DNA of 64,000 nucleotides. Source: Paracoccus onubensis (lineage in GTDB: Bacteria > Pseudomonadota > Alphaproteobacteria > Rhodobacterales > Rhodobacteraceae). Each line of letters opens with the position of its first letter. The stretch's first letter is position 1. Position numbers and translations under genes: made by a program. Below, piece after piece: positions 8,566-17,250 of the stretch. The stretch lies in contig NZ_QZCG01000017.1 of the NCBI RefSeq assembly GCF_003591515.1, positions 1-64,000 of the forward strand, written 5' to 3'. The notes beneath the pieces were generated by a model that saw nothing but the letters and a program-made list of their open reading frames with translations, did no database searches and had not been told where the DNA came from.

Positions 8566-9629
8566 GCCTTTGCCCCTTTCTTGCCGCTGCCCAGCATCGG
8601 CGCGGCGCTTTGGTCCAGCGGCCAGCGGGGGCGGGCGGCCAGATCCATGCCGTCGCGTGCGCCTTCGCGGTAACGCTCGATGCCTGCCCATGCGATCATG
8701 GCCGCATTGTCGGTGCAAAGCCGCAGCGGAGGCGCAAGGAACTGCGCCCCCGATTCGGCCGCGACCTGTTGCAAGGCCGCGCGGATGGTCTGATTGGCGG
8801 CGACCCCGCCCGCTACGGCAAGAGCCGGAGCCGGGCTGGCGGCCAGCGCGCGGCGGGATTTCTCGGCCAGGATTCCGGCCATGGCGGATTGAAACGCCGC
8901 GCAAAGATCCTGCCGGTCGGATTGCCGCAACCCGCCCTGCTCGGCGATCAGACGGTCGCGCAGGCGCAGCGCGGCGGTTTTCAGGCCGGAAAACGACATG
9001 TCGCAGCCGGGCCGGTCAAGAAGCGGTCTGGGCAGTTCGAACCGGTCGCCATCGCCCAGCCGCGCCTCGGCTTCGACCGAAGGGCCGCCGGGTTGCGGCA
9101 GGGCCAGCAGCTTGGCGAGCTTGTCGAACGCCTCGCCCGGGGCATCGTCGATGGTGCCGCCAAGACGGTGGAACTCCTGCGGGCCGTCGACACGCAGGAA
9201 CTGGCAATGCCCGCCCGAGACCAGCAGCATCAGATAGGGAAAGCCGATCCCGTCGGTCAGGCGCGGCGTCAGGGCATGGCCGGCCAGATGATTGACGCCA
9301 ACCAGCGGCAACCCGGCCCCGGCCGCGATCCCCTTGGCTGTCATCACCCCGGCCATGACCCCGCCGATCAGCCCCGGCCCTGCGGTCACCGCCACAGCAG
9401 ACAGATCGGACAGGCCCAGCCGGGCCTCTTGCAGTGCCTGCTCGACGCAATGATCCAGCCGCTCGGCATGGGCGCGGGCCGCGATTTCGGGGACGACGCC
9501 GCCGAAATCCGCATGCATCTCGGTCTGGCCCGCGACGACCGAGGACAGAATCCGCCTCTCGCCGGTGACGATGGCGGCGGCGGTATCGTCGCAACTGCTT
9601 TCGATGCCAAGGAAAATCAGGTCGTCCAT
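8562..9629 (-). CDS. tsaD: tRNA N6-adenosine threonylcarbamoyltransferase TsaD
   Basis: A 355-residue ASKHA-fold enzyme that transfers the threonylcarbamoyl group to A37 of tRNAs. It begins MDDLIFLGIESSCDDTAAAIV, with the metal-binding pair in VNHLAGHALTP and then YLMLLVSGGHCQFL. ATG 9629 gives the canonical start; the upstream extension of the frame is antisense to hemD. It is divergent from hemD across a 66-bp spacer. Confidence 0.96.
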   Translation of the reverse strand: MDDLIFLGIESSCDDTAAAIVTGERRILSSVVAGQTEMHADFGGVVPEIAARAHAERLDHCVEQALQEARLGLSDLSAVAVTAGPGLIGGVMAGVMTAKGIAAGAGLPLVGVNHLAGHALTPRLTDGIGFPYLMLLVSGGHCQFLRVDGPQEFHRLGGTIDDAPGEAFDKLAKLLALPQPGGPSVEAEARLGDGDRFELPRPLLDRPGCDMSFSGLKTAALRLRDRLIAEQGGLRQSDRQDLCAAFQSAMAGILAEKSRRALAASPAPALAVAGGVAANQTIRAALQQVAAESGAQFLAPPLRLCTDNAAMIAWAGIERYREGARDGMDLAARPRWPLDQSAAPMLGSGKKGAKA

Positions 9630-9695
9630 GCTCTTGCCCGGAGAGGGATTGGCGCTTACCCAGAAGCAAGTAGCACCGCCGGACGGGAATTGCCA

Positions 9696-10361
9696 ATGCC
9701 AAGCCGAATGACAGCAGGATTGTTGCTGACACGCCCGGAAGCGGATTCCCGGCGCTTCGCCGCGATGCTGCCGGAATTCCGGGCGGTGATCTCGCCCGTC
9801 CTGCGGATCGAACCGGTGGCGCATGATGCGGCGCGGCTGCGCGCGGCGCGGGGGCTGGTCTTCACCTCGGCCCATGCGGTGGCGTCTGCGGGGCCGGGGC
9901 GCGGGCGGCTGGCGCTTTGCGTGGGCGGGCGTACGGCACAGGTCGCGCGGGAGGCAGGTTTCGAGACGCGGGAAGGCAACGGGTTCGCGGACTCCCTGTT
10001 CCCGCTGATCGAATCGGCGGAAACGCCGCTGATCCACCCGCATGGCCGCTATCTGGCCCGCGAATTGCCGGTCGAGGGAATGGTGGTCTATGATCAGATC
10101 GCGCAGCCGCTGAACGAGGATGCGCGGGCCTTGCTTGCCGGTGAAGCGCCGGTTCTGCTGCCGCTGTTTTCTCCGCGCTCGGCACGGCTTTTGGCCGGAT
10201 ATATGACGGATTGCCGTGCGGAATTGTGGATTGCCGCGATCAGCCCGGCGGTTGCGCAGGCATGGCAAGGGCCTTCGGGCAGGCAGATAATCGCCGAAAC
10301 CCCGATCGCCGGGGCAATGATTTCGGCCATCCGACTAATGGCGGGCATGGAACAAAGCTGA
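9696..10361 (+). CDS. hemD: uroporphyrinogen-III synthase
   Basis: A 221-residue protein starting MPSRMTAGLLLTRPEADSRRFAAML. It has the two-lobe HemD pattern with GLVFTSAHAVASAG, LCVGGRTAQVAREAGFE and IAAISPAVAQAWQ. HemD cyclises hydroxymethylbilane to uroporphyrinogen III. Sequence conservation is low, as is usual for the family, but the position directly ahead of the Mic60 and hemY genes supports the call. The start could also be the internal ATG at 9708. Confidence 0.85.
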   Translation: MPSRMTAGLLLTRPEADSRRFAAMLPEFRAVISPVLRIEPVAHDAARLRAARGLVFTSAHAVASAGPGRGRLALCVGGRTAQVAREAGFETREGNGFADSLFPLIESAETPLIHPHGRYLARELPVEGMVVYDQIAQPLNEDARALLAGEAPVLLPLFSPRSARLLAGYMTDCRAELWIAAISPAVAQAWQGPSGRQIIAETPIAGAMISAIRLMAGMEQS

Positions 10362-10457
10362 TCACATCGGGTTGAGACTGTGGCGTTGCCTGAGTAGGTT
10401 AGCGTAAAGACATGGCAGCATGTATTTCGCCATGGCGTGTGATGACGGGGACCGAAT

Positions 10458-12050
10458 GTGACCAAGCCAAGCAAAAGCAAAGCCTCGAAGACTTCGACGG
10501 AATCTCAGCCGGAACAGCCAACCGAGACGTTGAAATTGAAGAAAGAGGCGGCAGAGCCGGGTGCCGTCGCGACAAGGGATGTGGGTGAAGGCAAAGGTGA
10601 TTCCGCCGCGGCCAGCGGAGGGGTTATCAGCCCGGTTGATTCGACCCTTGTCGGCAAGGCCGGTACCGGACGCCCGGCGGCCGAGGCGAAGCAGGATAGC
10701 GCGAATCCCGTGACCGATCAGCCGGAAGTGGCCGAACAGCCATCGGAATCGGCGGATATGACCAAGGATACCCCAAAGGATACCCCGGCTGCGGAGATCA
10801 AGGGCGGGGTTCCGCCGGTCGATGCACGCAAGCCTGCGCAGGCCGCCGCCGTCGCTTCGGAAAAGGCGCCCGCTTCGGAGGCTACACCGGCCGGGGTGAC
10901 CGAACCGGCGCCTGCGCCACAACAGCAGGTGACCGTGCGCAAGACCGGCTTCTGGCCGGTGGCCTTTGGCGGGGTGGTTGCTGCCGGGCTGGGGGCTGCC
11001 GCGACGATCTGGGCGCTTCCCCATTTGCCCGCAGGCTGGCTTCCCGAACAGGAGGCCGGGATCGACGCCGGGGCGATCCGTGAAGAAGCGGTCACCGCCG
11101 CGACCGCAGCCGCCGAAGAGGCCGTCGCAAATGCTCCGGTGGCAGAGGCGGCGCTGCCGGATGATATTCAGGCCATGCTGGAGGAACACACCCAGCGGAT
11201 TGCCGCGCTGGAAGAAGCGGGTGCAGCAAGTTCCGAAACGCCGGAGGCCGCAACCGAAGGTTCTGCGGATGCAGGCGCAGAGCCCTCTGATGCCGGGAAT
11301 GCGTCGCTGGTTCCCTCGGATGATCCCGAAGCGCCGGCAATCGATCTGACCGGGTTGCAAAAGCAGCTTGAAGAGCAGGCGGCGAAGATCGCACAGCTTG
11401 AAGCCCGGCCCAGTATCGATCCCGAAGCCGCCGAGCGCGTGCAGGCGCTTGCCGACGAGGCGCAGAGCCTGCAGGAACAGATCGGCGGCATGGCCAGCGA
11501 TGTCGAAAGCCGGATCGCCGCCGTTCAGGAAGAAGCCGCCAAGCTGCAAGAGGAAGCCGCGGAAAGCACCCGGCGGGCTCAGGCGGTGGCGGCGGTTGCC
11601 TCGTTGCAGGCGGCGCTTGACAAGGGCGTGACCGCGCAGGAGGCGCAGCAGGCATTCACCGATGCCGGCATGGATGCGCCCGAGGCGCTGCAAAAGGACA
11701 TTCCAAGCCTTGATGACTTGCAGGACGGCTTTGGCGACGCGTCGCGCGCGGTCCTGCGGGTGTCGACGTCGGATGCCGAGGGCGGCGGCGGGAATGCCCT
11801 GACGAATTTCCTGAAGGCCCAGACGGGTGCGCGTTCGGTTGCGCCGCGTGAAGGGGATGATGCCGATGCGGTGCTGTCCCGGGCGAATGCCAGTGTCGAG
11901 GCGGGCGATATCGCCGCCGCGCTGGAGGAGATGCAGGCATTGCCCGAAAACGCCCGACAGGTTCCTGCCATGGCCGAATGGCTGGCAGGGGCACAGGCTT
12001 ACAATGATGCGCAGGCGGCCTTGTCCGACCTGACGACATCCACGAATTAA
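10458..12050 (+). CDS. alphaproteobacterial Mic60/mitofilin homologue (inner-membrane protein)
   Basis: A 530-residue protein. Residues 1-165 are a charged, Pro/Ala/Glu-rich disordered segment, and one transmembrane helix (PVAFGGVVAAGLGAAATIWALPHLP) follows near 170-195. A long coiled coil runs over roughly 215-400, and a helical C-terminal domain contains AVLSRANASVEAGDIAAALEEM. Position between hemD and hemY plus this architecture match bacterial Mic60, the relative of the mitochondrial cristae organiser. GTG 10458 is the likely start. It ends 11 nt before hemY. Low-complexity composition makes homology by eye modest; context carries much of the call. Confidence 0.8.
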   Translation: MTKPSKSKASKTSTESQPEQPTETLKLKKEAAEPGAVATRDVGEGKGDSAAASGGVISPVDSTLVGKAGTGRPAAEAKQDSANPVTDQPEVAEQPSESADMTKDTPKDTPAAEIKGGVPPVDARKPAQAAAVASEKAPASEATPAGVTEPAPAPQQQVTVRKTGFWPVAFGGVVAAGLGAAATIWALPHLPAGWLPEQEAGIDAGAIREEAVTAATAAAEEAVANAPVAEAALPDDIQAMLEEHTQRIAALEEAGAASSETPEAATEGSADAGAEPSDAGNASLVPSDDPEAPAIDLTGLQKQLEEQAAKIAQLEARPSIDPEAAERVQALADEAQSLQEQIGGMASDVESRIAAVQEEAAKLQEEAAESTRRAQAVAAVASLQAALDKGVTAQEAQQAFTDAGMDAPEALQKDIPSLDDLQDGFGDASRAVLRVSTSDAEGGGGNALTNFLKAQTGARSVAPREGDDADAVLSRANASVEAGDIAAALEEMQALPENARQVPAMAEWLAGAQAYNDAQAALSDLTTSTN

Positions 12051-12061
12051 GGACCCGGCCC

Positions 12062-13792
12062 ATGTTTCTGTCCTTGTTGAAGATACTATTCTTCTTTGCT
12101 GCGGTTCTGGCGATTGCCCTTGGTGCGATAAAATTGTCCGAGACCGCGCAGCCGCTGTTCCTGGAATATGCCGGCACCGAGATCATGCTGACGCCGGTCA
12201 AGGCGGTCGTCGCGCTGCTTGTGCTGATGGTGCTGGCATGGCTGGTGTTCAAGCTGCTTGGACTGGTGCTTGCCTTCCTGCGTTTTCTTGCGGGGGATGA
12301 AACCTCGATCAGCCGCTATTTCACCCGCTCGCGCGAGCGCAAGGGATATGATGCGCTTGGCGAGGGTATGCTTGCCATCGCCTCGGGCGAGGGGAAGCTT
12401 GCGCTGGACAAGGCCGCGAAGGCCGAGAAATTCCTTGACCGGCCGCATATCACCAATCTTCTGACCGCGCAGGCCGCCGAGGTCGCGGGTGATACCGCGC
12501 GGGCCAATGCGACCTATCGCAAATTGCTGGAGGATGAGCGCACGCGTTTCGTCGGCATCCGGGGGCTGATGAAGCAGAAACTGGACGAGGGCGATACCAA
12601 ATCCGCGATGCTGCTGGCCCAGAAAGCCTATGCGATCAAGCCGAAGCACAAGGAGCTTCAGAACACGCTGCTGGAACTTCAGACGCGTGAGCATGACTGG
12701 AAGGGCGCGCGTGCCACGCTGAAGGACAAGCGCCGTCAGGGCGAACTGACGAAGGATGTCGCGATCCGCCGCGACGCCGTTCTGGCGCTGCAGGAGGCCA
12801 GCGAGGTGCTGTCGAGCGAAAACTCGGTCAGTGCGCGCGAGGCGGCGATCTCGGCGGCCAAGGCGTCGCCCGATCTGATCCCTGCGGCGGTGCTGGCGGC
12901 CCGGGGCTATATCGCGCAGAAGAATTTCCGCAATGCGACCCGCATCCTTGAAAAGACATGGTCGGTGCGGCCGCATCCCGATATCGCTGCCGCCTATGCC
13001 GAGATCGTGCCGGACGAGACGCCGAACCAGCGTCTGCGCCGTTTCGACGCGCTTCTGCGCAAGAACCCCGATCACGAGGAATCGCGCCTGCTGAAAGCCG
13101 AGCTGCTGCTGGCGGCCGAGGATTTCCCCGGCGCCCGCCGTGCGCTTGGCGATCTGGCGCAGGCGCATCCGACCGTGCGCACCCTGTCGATCATGGCGGC
13201 GGTCGAACGCGGCGAGGGGGCCGATGACAGCGTCGTCCGGGGCTGGCTGGCGCGCGCATTGACGGCTTCGCGCGGCCCGCAATGGGTCTGCGACAAATGC
13301 CACAACATCATGTCCAACTGGGCGCCGGTCTGCGATAGCTGCGGCGGTTTCGATACGCTGACATGGCGCGAACCCGAGATGAAGGATCCGGCCCCGGCGA
13401 CTTCGGGTGCCGAGATGCTTCCATTGCTTGTGGGGCCGGTGAACAAGGGTGGGACGGCAACTTCGGACCCTGCGGCCATCGCGGATGCGGATGCCGCCGT
13501 TTCCGATTCCGAAGCGCCGCAGCAAAAGCCGGAAGCGCCGGCTAAGACCGAGATCGCGGATGTCGCGCCGGGGATGGTCCCGCGCGAAGAGGATTACGTG
13601 GATGTCGATGTCGATCCGTCGGTCACCGTCACCACGCGCGAGACCTCCGCCGAAGCCGGTAGCGGCGATGAAAGCTCCACTGCCCCTGACCGCTCCGCCA
13701 CCGATCGCAAGGACGAGCAAGAGGCAGAGTTCACGCCGGTCCGTCCGGATGTCGAGCCGCCGGACAGTCCCGCGTCAGGGCGTGTCAGCTAG
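12062..13792 (+). CDS. hemY: HemY-type TPR membrane protein with C-terminal zinc ribbon
   Basis: A 576-residue protein. Two N-terminal membrane helices (about 1-30 and 45-75) are followed by the HemY_N segment ETSISRYFTRSRERKGYDALGEGMLAI and a TPR-like helical array. Near the end is a four-Cys zinc ribbon (Cys410, Cys413, Cys424, Cys427), then an acidic Pro/Ala/Glu-rich tail of about 130 residues. HemY of this type is a heme-biosynthesis-associated protein of unclear function, distinct from the Bacillus oxidase of the same name. It is the last gene of the hemD operon. Confidence 0.88.
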   Translation: MFLSLLKILFFFAAVLAIALGAIKLSETAQPLFLEYAGTEIMLTPVKAVVALLVLMVLAWLVFKLLGLVLAFLRFLAGDETSISRYFTRSRERKGYDALGEGMLAIASGEGKLALDKAAKAEKFLDRPHITNLLTAQAAEVAGDTARANATYRKLLEDERTRFVGIRGLMKQKLDEGDTKSAMLLAQKAYAIKPKHKELQNTLLELQTREHDWKGARATLKDKRRQGELTKDVAIRRDAVLALQEASEVLSSENSVSAREAAISAAKASPDLIPAAVLAARGYIAQKNFRNATRILEKTWSVRPHPDIAAAYAEIVPDETPNQRLRRFDALLRKNPDHEESRLLKAELLLAAEDFPGARRALGDLAQAHPTVRTLSIMAAVERGEGADDSVVRGWLARALTASRGPQWVCDKCHNIMSNWAPVCDSCGGFDTLTWREPEMKDPAPATSGAEMLPLLVGPVNKGGTATSDPAAIADADAAVSDSEAPQQKPEAPAKTEIADVAPGMVPREEDYVDVDVDPSVTVTTRETSAEAGSGDESSTAPDRSATDRKDEQEAEFTPVRPDVEPPDSPASGRVS

Positions 13793-13828
13793 AACGGGTC
13801 GCGTTGGATCGGAAACGCCGGTTGCTTG

Positions 13829-13930
13829 CGTCCCGCGATGGCCGGGGGCGCTGCCCGTCGCCGGCAGGTCTCTTGAACCAGTGGCGCGACCCGCCGGCGC
13901 CCCCCGAGGTATTTGGACAAAGAAGAAGGG
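13829..13930 (+). repeat. dispersed 3'-end repeat, copy 1
   Basis: The left arm is GCGTCCCGCGATGGCCGGGG and the right arm is GAGGTATTTGGACAAAGAAG. The core holds an inverted pair CGCCGGC/GCCGGCG enclosing TCTCTTGAACCAGTGGC. It begins 37 nt after the hemY stop, and the core is almost identical to copy 4 at 25973. The rest of the 13793-14018 spacer shows no gene. Confidence 0.85.
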
Positions 13931-14018
13931 GAAAGGGCGCGAATCCGGGCGGGTGTCATGCTCTAAGACGTTCTGCGACCGGCGCGGCTGAAACGACTGC
14001 GTTGATCGCGCCGACCGT

Positions 14019-14795
14019 CTATCCGGCGGCGTCGAATGTCTGATCCCAGATATTGCCTTCGGTGTCCTCGGCATGAACGCTGATCGGCTGGCCATTGGGT
14101 TCATAGGCAAAGCGGAACACCGGATCCTCGCTGACCGAAATCCCGGCTTCCATGGTGAACAGCACTTCATCGCCCTGTTTGACCTCCAGCCGGTCGATGA
14201 AATGGGCGGGGATGTTCATCAGCGTGACCTGATCGCGTTGCAACCCGGAAAACATCGGGTGCCGGATCATCAGGGTGCCCAGAGTGCGACCGTCTTCCTG
14301 CGCGGTTTTCCAGCGCATTTCGCCCATACTATCCCTGACCGCCGCCATATCCTTGCCCGCCGGGGCCGAGCATCCACCTGATGCCTTGACGAAACGCCCT
14401 GCCATCACATTGCCGCCATCCGCCAATGTCCCGATGGCGCGCAGATCCGTATAGGCGTCGACGCGGACCCGAACCTCGAAATCCAGCGGCATCAATGCTT
14501 CGCCAAATGTATATTCGGCGGCGACCGGGGCCGGGTTCGCGTCTATCACCAGCATGAGATCCGTCAGAGCGGGGGCGTCAGAGGGCTGGCTTATCCGGAT
14601 CGGCACGATGGCCGCGTCATTGGCGCGGATCGGCGCGTCAAGATCCAGCATGGCAGGGTCCACCGGCGGCTCTTCGGTAAGACCGATGACGGATTCCCGC
14701 AGATCCTCCCATGTCTCCGAAGGGCGCAGAGCATTCTCCTGGGCCCAGACGGGCGCGGCCGTCAAAAGCGCCGTTGCAACAAGCCAACCTTTCAT
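14019..14795 (-). CDS. quinoprotein dehydrogenase-associated SoxYZ-like carrier
   Basis: A 258-residue exported protein with a signal peptide at residues 1-18 (cleavage VWA-QE). The SoxY-like half carries Cys142 in ASGGCSAP, and the SoxZ-like half contains MIRHPMFSGLQRD and GDEVLFTMEAGISVSEDPVFRF. In Sox systems the SoxY Cys carries the substrate; here the fused carrier is associated with PQQ-dependent dehydrogenases and its cargo is unknown. It lies 54 nt downstream of pqqE on the same strand and is probably part of the pqq transcript. Confidence 0.88.
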   Translation of the reverse strand: MKGWLVATALLTAAPVWAQENALRPSETWEDLRESVIGLTEEPPVDPAMLDLDAPIRANDAAIVPIRISQPSDAPALTDLMLVIDANPAPVAAEYTFGEALMPLDFEVRVRVDAYTDLRAIGTLADGGNVMAGRFVKASGGCSAPAGKDMAAVRDSMGEMRWKTAQEDGRTLGTLMIRHPMFSGLQRDQVTLMNIPAHFIDRLEVKQGDEVLFTMEAGISVSEDPVFRFAYEPNGQPISVHAEDTEGNIWDQTFDAAG

Positions 14796-14849
14796 TGCCC
14801 CCTCCAGATCACCCCGGGTTTAAACAAAGCCGGTTGCCATCATAGCATA

Positions 14850-16010
14850 TTATCCCTGCAATTCGCGGGTCTTCTTCATCCGCCGATAGATCAGTTCGGC
14901 GGTATCCGCTGTGGTGTCAGTTGCAGCATCCGATTCGGCGCGGGCCACGACCTGCGCATGCAGCGGCGATTTCGAGCAGACCGGGTCGGTCGCGCGGGCA
15001 TCGCCGGCAATCGCCATCGCCTGACAGCGGCATCCGCCGAAATCCAGTGTCTTGCGATCGCAACTGCGGCAGGGTTCGGGCATCCATTCCGTGCCGCGAA
15101 AGGCGTTGAAGGATTCGGAAAGATGCCAGATATCGGAGAGTGGGCGATCACGGGCATTCTCGAACCGCATCCATGTGATCGAACCTGCCGCGTGACAGGG
15201 CAGAACAGTGCCGTCGGGGCCGACATTCAGTCCGGTCGAGCCCCAGCCGCCCATGCAGGCCTTGGGATAGACGGCATGGTGATCGGCGGGAACGTAATCG
15301 ATCACCAGTCTGCCGCGCAATCTTGTGCGGGCGTCATTGACGACCTGCCGGGCAAAAGCCGCCTGCTCGCGCGTGGGCATCAGGGCCTTGCGGTTCAGAT
15401 CGGCCCAGCCGTGGAACTGCACGGTCGCAACCTCGATCCGCCTTGCGCCAAGGGTTTCGGCCAGGGCGATCATATCGGGCAGGCGCTCCATGTTCTGGCG
15501 ATGGACAACGGCGTTGATGGTCAGAGGAAAGCCGATCTCGGCCACCCATCCGGCGAAACCCATCTTCTTGTCCCACGAGCCGGGATGACCGCTGATCCGG
15601 TCGGCCATGTCGGGGCGGATGCCTTGCAGCGAAAGCTGAACGTGATCGACCCCGGCCTGATCCAGCTCTTCCAGACGCGCCCGGGTGATGCCGATCCCCG
15701 AGGTGATGAGATTGACGTAAAGTCCCGCATCCCGCGCCGATGCGACGATCTGCGCCAGATCGCGCCGTGCGCCGGGCTCGCCACCCGAGATATGGACCTG
15801 AAGCACCCCCAGATCCGCGGCTTCGCGGAAAATGCGCGCCCAGTCCTCGGCGGGCATTTCCTGAGCCGCACGGGTCAGTTCAACCGGGTTCGAGCAATAG
15901 GGGCAGGCCAGCGGACAGCGATGCGTGATCTCGGCCAGCATCGCCATCGGCAGGCCGGGCGTGACCGGATTGCCGTCAAGATCGCGGGGTTGGGTGGGAA
16001 GGTCCTTCAT
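14850..16010 (-). CDS. pqqE: PqqA peptide cyclase (radical SAM) PqqE
   Basis: A 386-residue radical SAM/SPASM enzyme that links the Glu and Tyr side chains of PqqA, the first step of PQQ synthesis. The SAM cluster motif is Cys32-x3-Cys36-x2-Cys39, and the C-terminal auxiliary-cluster cysteines lie in KACMGGWG, LPCHAAG, PEPCRSCDRKTLDFGGCRC and DPVC. Full length. It is separated from pqqD by 176 nt that hold a dispersed repeat, so co-transcription with pqqABCD is likely but not certain. Confidence 0.97.
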   Translation of the reverse strand: MKDLPTQPRDLDGNPVTPGLPMAMLAEITHRCPLACPYCSNPVELTRAAQEMPAEDWARIFREAADLGVLQVHISGGEPGARRDLAQIVASARDAGLYVNLITSGIGITRARLEELDQAGVDHVQLSLQGIRPDMADRISGHPGSWDKKMGFAGWVAEIGFPLTINAVVHRQNMERLPDMIALAETLGARRIEVATVQFHGWADLNRKALMPTREQAAFARQVVNDARTRLRGRLVIDYVPADHHAVYPKACMGGWGSTGLNVGPDGTVLPCHAAGSITWMRFENARDRPLSDIWHLSESFNAFRGTEWMPEPCRSCDRKTLDFGGCRCQAMAIAGDARATDPVCSKSPLHAQVVARAESDAATDTTADTAELIYRRMKKTRELQG

Positions 16011-16059
16011 GGCGAATCCTTAGGGGAGCTTCGGATCGTGATGGAAATGGTCGCGTATC

Positions 16060-16136
16060 GCGTCCTGCGATGGCCGGGGGATTTTGCATCCCCCGGACCC
16101 CCGGCAAGGTATTTGGGCAAAGAAGAAGAGCAGGGG
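16060..16136 (+). repeat. dispersed 3'-end repeat, copy 2 (between pqqD and pqqE)
   Basis: The arms are GCGTCCTGCGATGGCCGGGG and AAGGTATTTGGGCAAAGAAG. The core is the tight hairpin CCGGGGGATTTTGCATCCCCCGG, shared with copy 9 at 48028. It lies 51 nt 3' of pqqD, inside the presumed pqq operon, where a stable hairpin could change read-through into pqqE. Confidence 0.85.
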
Positions 16137-16186
16137 GCCGGGCGGGCATGGCCGGGTTGCGGTCGTCCGGCGATATGTTCCGGAGG

Positions 16187-16501
16187 TCATGGATGATCCT
16201 CCGCGTCGATTTCGAAAGGTTTCAGGAAGACCATGCGCCGCTCGATCAGCCCGGTCAGGAAGTCGCGGATATCGCCGGCGATCTGTTCGGGCGGCGCATT
16301 ATAGCGTGCGGCGAGGTCGCCGGTGATGGCGGCCATGCTTCGCTGTCCGTCCAGTTCCGACAGGATCGCGTCCCCGATGGCATCCAGTTGCATGGCGCGT
16401 TCCGGCGCTTGCAGCACGCGGATGCCACGCACCCGATCCTGTTGCAGGCGCACGCCACGCGGCAGATAGGGGATGTCGTCGGGGCGGATCAGCGGTTCCA
16501 T
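16187..16501 (-). CDS. pqqD: PQQ biosynthesis peptide chaperone PqqD
   Basis: A 104-residue winged-helix RRE protein that binds PqqA and presents it to PqqE. It begins MEPLIRPDDIPYLPRGVRLQQD, with the conserved AIGDAILSELDGQRSMAAI and FLTGLIERRMV. ATG 16501 shares its A with the TAA of pqqC; a longer frame upstream is antisense noise over pqqC. Full length, separate from both PqqC and PqqE. Confidence 0.95.
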   Translation of the reverse strand: MEPLIRPDDIPYLPRGVRLQQDRVRGIRVLQAPERAMQLDAIGDAILSELDGQRSMAAITGDLAARYNAPPEQIAGDIRDFLTGLIERRMVFLKPFEIDAEDHP

Positions 16502-17250
16502 TACAGCAGGCCTTCTCCGGGCTGCCATGCGCCGGGCGGGATATTGTCCTGCACATAGGCATGCCAAAGCGCGTCAAGCTGCGCCCAGAGGACATCGGTC
16601 TTGAAGATCAGGGCGCGCGCTGCAGCGTCCTGTTTTTCCAGCGTATCGGCATGGGTCAGCACGTAATCAAGGCCGAATGCGACATCCTCGGGCGCTTCGG
16701 TCAGGCGTTTCTTGAAATAGGCAAGGCTGCGGTCATCGGCGAAATCGTAATGCGCCAGCAGGCCCTCGATCCGCTGGGCGTGGATTTTCGGGGCGAAAAG
16801 CTCGGTCAGGCTGGCGGCAACCGCATCCAGCAAGGGCATGTCGCGAACGAAACGGACATAGGCGTCGACGGCGAAACGGGTGGCGGGCAGGATACCCGTG
16901 CCGCCGGCGACGTAATCCGGATCCAGACCTACGGCGCGGGCAAGGGCAAGCCAGCGGCGGATGCCGCCGCCTTCCTCGACCCCGCCATCGTGATCCTCGA
17001 TCCGTTTGCGCCAGCGGCGGCGCAGAGCCGGATCGTCCACGCGCGACATGAAGGCGGCGTCCTTCATCGGGATGCGCGATTGATACATCCAGCGGTTGAT
17101 AACCCAGGCCCGAACCTCGTCCGGGGAGCATTCGCCGCCATGCAGCCGGGCATGAAACGGATGGCGGTCGTGATAGCGTTCCGCCCCGATGGCACGCAGG
17201 CGCGCCTCGAATTCCTCGCGGGATTGCGGTTGATTGGGGACGTCTTTCAC
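16501..17250 (-). CDS. pqqC: pyrroloquinoline-quinone synthase PqqC
   Basis: A 249-residue cofactor-free oxidase that performs the final ring closure and eight-electron oxidation to PQQ. All-helical TenA-like fold. Hallmarks are RYHDRHPFHARLHGGECSPDEVRAWVINRWMYQSRIPMKD and REAVGLD-like LARAVGLDPDYV. It overlaps pqqB by 4 nt and pqqD by 1 nt, so the three are translationally coupled. Confidence 0.97.
   Translation of the reverse strand: MKDVPNQPQSREEFEARLRAIGAERYHDRHPFHARLHGGECSPDEVRAWVINRWMYQSRIPMKDAAFMSRVDDPALRRRWRKRIEDHDGGVEEGGGIRRWLALARAVGLDPDYVAGGTGILPATRFAVDAYVRFVRDMPLLDAVAASLTELFAPKIHAQRIEGLLAHYDFADDRSLAYFKKRLTEAPEDVAFGLDYVLTHADTLEKQDAAARALIFKTDVLWAQLDALWHAYVQDNIPPGAWQPGEGLL

Noticed and set aside
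8535..10361. Very long overlapping open frames on both strands (608 codons plus, 568 codons minus)
   Set aside because: They arise from GC-rich antisense frames. Only the hemD portion (from 9696) and the tsaD portion (to 9629) carry family motifs; the rest is shadow.
16060..16136. Classic rho-independent terminator between pqqD and pqqE
   Set aside because: The stem is strong, but neither strand has a T-tract after it; it is better described as a repeat core.
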